Below are positions 5,854-7,704 of a stretch of 7,704 nt of DNA, in pieces. Position 1 is the first letter of the stretch; each line of letters opens with the position of its first letter. The notes under the pieces were generated by a model. It was not told the DNA's origin. It saw only the letters and a list, made by a program, of their open reading frames with translations, and ran no database searches. The position numbers and the translations under genes were made by a program. This DNA comes from CAYQAE01 sp964415445 [NCBI: uncultured archaeon]. Its GTDB lineage: Archaea; CAYQAE01. The stretch is taken from the NCBI GenBank assembly GCA_964415445.1, contig CAYQAE010000063.1, positions 1 through 7,704 of the forward strand, read 5' to 3'.

Positions 5854-5877
5854 TTAATTCTTCTTTTTCTTTTTTTT
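5854..5877 (+). terminator. T-rich archaeal terminator after pyrF
   Basis: Immediately after the pyrF stop, the coding strand is rich in T, with runs of five and eight T's interrupted by C at about 5865-5877. There is no stable GC hairpin. This is the typical form of archaeal intrinsic termination, and the following genes have their own promoter and ribosome site. Confidence 0.6.
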
Positions 5878-5892
5878 AGTAATGCTTTTATT

Positions 5893-5935
5893 ATTATATT
5901 ATATTTTGTATAAATCCAAAACAAATTTTGAGGTG
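5893..5935 (+). promoter_or_regulatory. Promoter and ribosome site of the lipoprotein genes
   Basis: A TATA-rich stretch (TTATATTATATTTT, about 5893-5906) could place the transcript start near 5926. GAGGTG at 5930-5935 is a strong archaeal Shine-Dalgarno sequence five bases before the TTG at 5941 and decides that start. A second TATAAAT at 5909-5915 would be too close to leave this ribosome site in the transcript. Confidence 0.5.
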
Positions 5936-5940
5936 TAAAA

Positions 5941-7323
5941 TTGAAAAATATATTAAATAAAAAAATAGGAGGAATATTAGGAATACTAGCGATTGCAGCG
6001 ATATCTTTGGGATGTCTAGGTGGCGAAGATGCTATTAAAAAAGACACATACAAAGTTGAAGCGCCTGATTGGGAAGTCGGTGACTATTTTATATATGCTG
6101 AAGATTCGTGGGATTCTAATAGTGCAGGATATGCTGAAATTTGGTCAATAACAGATGAAAAAGAAGTAAATGACACTGACTGTTGGGAATTGCAAGTAAT
6201 AACTTCTGATGGCTATAATTATACCGCCTATATTAGCAAAGATAAATTTTCCATAATTCGATATTATAGGTCGCATTATAATAGTTCATATGTTGAGATG
6301 TATGACTATTCTGCCTATTCTGAAGATGGATATTTGTTAATCGTGGAAGAGAAAATTGGGGTTTCTGGTTATGAGCTAGCGTACGATTATTACTGGAAAA
6401 TGGATGAAGGAACATATGGATACTATATAAATAGTGTACGACAATATGAAGAATATTATTTTGAATATAATCGATTGTCTATTAAAAACGACTATATTTC
6501 GTATTCATCTATTCGAGAGAAAAAAACATTGGAATGGGGTAATTTTGATATACTAAAGATTTCTAATTCAAGAGCTAGTTTTTGGTACAATAATGAATTT
6601 GGTTTCTATGAAGGTCAATCGCCAATAACACAATATTGGGGAAAAGATTGGTCGTCAGACGGTTTAATTTTGATAAAAAAAGGAAATAACAAAGATATAC
6701 TTAATGATACGAATTCAGACCATATACCCGATGCACTGGCTAAAGCAAATGTTGATATTTTGTATGTAGATACAGGAATACCTGACGGGTTATCATACTC
6801 TGCCACTGATTGGAGCATCGCAGACCCAGATGTGCCTGATATAAGTATACAAAATGATAGTGGAGTTGCAAAAATAGTAAATACTACAATTTATGCATAT
6901 CGAGGAATTGAAAGCGGACAAATGAATGTACCTGTTACATATAATACATATAATTACAATATACCTAACAAAAATGGAAATGTTTCAGTATATATCTACA
7001 AAGACAAAGATGATATATTTACAACTGATTCAAGTGGTATGCCTAATTGGGTACTTGTAGCAAAAGCTGAAAATATATCTGTAATGTGGAACGATCATGA
7101 TGGATCAGTTGGAAATGCATCCTTAGATGATATTACATTAACGAGTACACTTTCAGGTCTATCTGGTGTAAGTTGGGTAGGATTCCCTGATAATGATTTT
7201 AAAGTAGTTATTAAAGTAAACGGTGATTTTAGAGGAGATTCAAGCGAAATATATTCTGGAGCAGCTGATGTGGAATATGATTCTGAAGATGATGACTGTA
7301 TATCGTTTTGGGGGTTTAATTAA
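5941..7323 (+). CDS. Secreted lipoprotein of unknown function, tandem copy 1
   Basis: The function is not recognised. The 460-residue protein starts at TTG, supported by GAGGTG five bases upstream. It opens with a basic segment (KNILNKK), a hydrophobic stretch and ISLGC, a lipobox-like site with Cys25, so it is probably exported and lipid-anchored to the outer face of the membrane. The mature protein begins with a Gly/Asp linker and then PDWEVGDYFIY (42-52). Residues 49-190 are very rich in Tyr. A TSP3/dockerin-like calcium motif, NDTNSDHIPDALA, lies at 255-267. The rest (about 300-460) has a beta-rich, Asp/Asn/Ser/Thr-rich look. There are nine N-x-S/T sequons, consistent with archaeal surface glycosylation. 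Apart from the anchor, the only cysteines are Cys81 and Cys453. The next gene is a paralogue starting one base after this stop, so the two form an operon. A cell-surface binding or envelope role is likely; no enzyme signature is seen. Confidence 0.85.
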   Translation: MKNILNKKIGGILGILAIAAISLGCLGGEDAIKKDTYKVEAPDWEVGDYFIYAEDSWDSNSAGYAEIWSITDEKEVNDTDCWELQVITSDGYNYTAYISKDKFSIIRYYRSHYNSSYVEMYDYSAYSEDGYLLIVEEKIGVSGYELAYDYYWKMDEGTYGYYINSVRQYEEYYFEYNRLSIKNDYISYSSIREKKTLEWGNFDILKISNSRASFWYNNEFGFYEGQSPITQYWGKDWSSDGLILIKKGNNKDILNDTNSDHIPDALAKANVDILYVDTGIPDGLSYSATDWSIADPDVPDISIQNDSGVAKIVNTTIYAYRGIESGQMNVPVTYNTYNYNIPNKNGNVSVYIYKDKDDIFTTDSSGMPNWVLVAKAENISVMWNDHDGSVGNASLDDITLTSTLSGLSGVSWVGFPDNDFKVVIKVNGDFRGDSSEIYSGAADVEYDSEDDDCISFWGFN

Positions 7324-7324
7324 G

Positions 7325-7704
7325 ATGATTACAAAAAAACAAACAATTTTAGGTATGCTTCCGTTACTTATGTTAGCTATATTTGGTTGCATAGGTGGAA
7401 GTGGTGATTCGAGCACAGTTGAGTCTTTTGATAAACCAGATTGGGATCAAGGCGACTATTGGATTTTGCAAAGTTCTTCATCTAACAGTGAATATGATAT
7501 ATGGTATGTGAATGGAACTAAAAAAATAGAAATAAATGGAGAAAATAAAACATCATGGGTTGTTTTAAAATATTCACAGCTGTATAATGATACATATGAT
7601 ACATTCTATTTCGATAAAGATGAATATACACTTCTTCGATTTGAAGAGCACAAAAGAAATGCAACAGCATCTGGTACTATGATTTCTAGAATCATTGAAT
7701 TTGA
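7325..7704 (+). CDS. Secreted lipoprotein, tandem copy 2 (3' truncated by window end)
   Basis: An ATG one base after the stop of the preceding lipoprotein opens a frame of 126 codons that runs off the window. It repeats the same plan: a basic start MITKKQT, a hydrophobic stretch, AIFGC with Cys22 as the probable lipidated residue, a Gly/Ser linker, then KPDWDQGDYWIL (37-48), matching APDWEVGDYFIY of copy 1. The following region also aligns: DIWYVNGTKKIE with EIWSITDEKEVN, and YFDKDEYTLLRF with YISKDKFSIIRY. Sequons at Asn63, Asn74, Asn88 and Asn112 suggest an exported glycoprotein. A G-run within the last codons of copy 1 may serve as its ribosome site. Function is unknown and the C-terminal part is not visible. 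Confidence 0.83.
   Translation, partial: MITKKQTILGMLPLLMLAIFGCIGGSGDSSTVESFDKPDWDQGDYWILQSSSSNSEYDIWYVNGTKKIEINGENKTSWVVLKYSQLYNDTYDTFYFDKDEYTLLRFEEHKRNATASGTMISRIIEF

Noticed and set aside
5691-6053. 120-codon minus-strand frame across the pyrF end and the lipoprotein start
   Set aside because: It is antisense to the conserved pyrF C-terminus and the lipoprotein signal peptide, and crosses the terminator and promoter region. The hydrophobic look comes from AT-rich antisense sequence.
1-7704. CRISPR array, tRNA or rRNA genes, insertion sequences
   Set aside because: No regularly spaced repeats, cloverleaf or CCA-end patterns, ribosomal RNA signatures or transposase-like proteins were seen on either strand.

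Overview
The window comes from a strongly AT-rich archaeon. Two genes have archaeal-type sequences: an ornithine cyclodeaminase of the TIGR00300 (LOR/SDH) family and a compact orotidine-5'-phosphate decarboxylase close to the methanogen enzyme. Intergenic gaps hold archaeal-style TATA boxes, a T-tract follows pyrF, and some genes appear to have very short leaders. A euryarchaeal, possibly methanogen-related, host is my inference; the species cannot be named from the sequence.

Layout, left to right. (1) 1-162: 3' end of a winged-helix DNA-binding protein, abutting the ectoine operon tail to tail. (2) 2338-163, minus strand: complete ectoine biosynthesis operon ectA-ectB-ectC, with 4-base overlaps at both junctions (ATGA and TTGA). 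No ectoine-type aspartokinase or ectoine hydroxylase lies beside it. (3) 2339-2571: divergent control region with a perfect 10-bp-arm inverted repeat on the presumed ectA promoter and a hairpin-prone stretch. (4) 2581-3282, plus: Asp/Glu racemase superfamily protein. (5) 3851-3279, minus: antitoxin-MazF pair in which the MazF C-terminus is displaced by a frameshift in a run of six A's. (6) 4000-5853, plus: ocd-pyrF pair, followed by a T-rich terminator. (7) 5941-7704, plus: two tandem paralogous secreted lipoproteins, the second cut by the window end.

Functionally, the left half makes the compatible solute ectoine from L-aspartate-semialdehyde (via diaminobutyrate and N-acetyl-diaminobutyrate). 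The cyclodeaminase gene would make proline from ornithine, and proline is another potential osmolyte. The racemase-like protein shares the ectoine control region, so a link to amino acid or solute metabolism is plausible but unproven. The two points most worth a second look are the frameshifted MazF, whose lost C-terminus is intact in the -1 frame, and the palindromic candidate operator in front of ectA.
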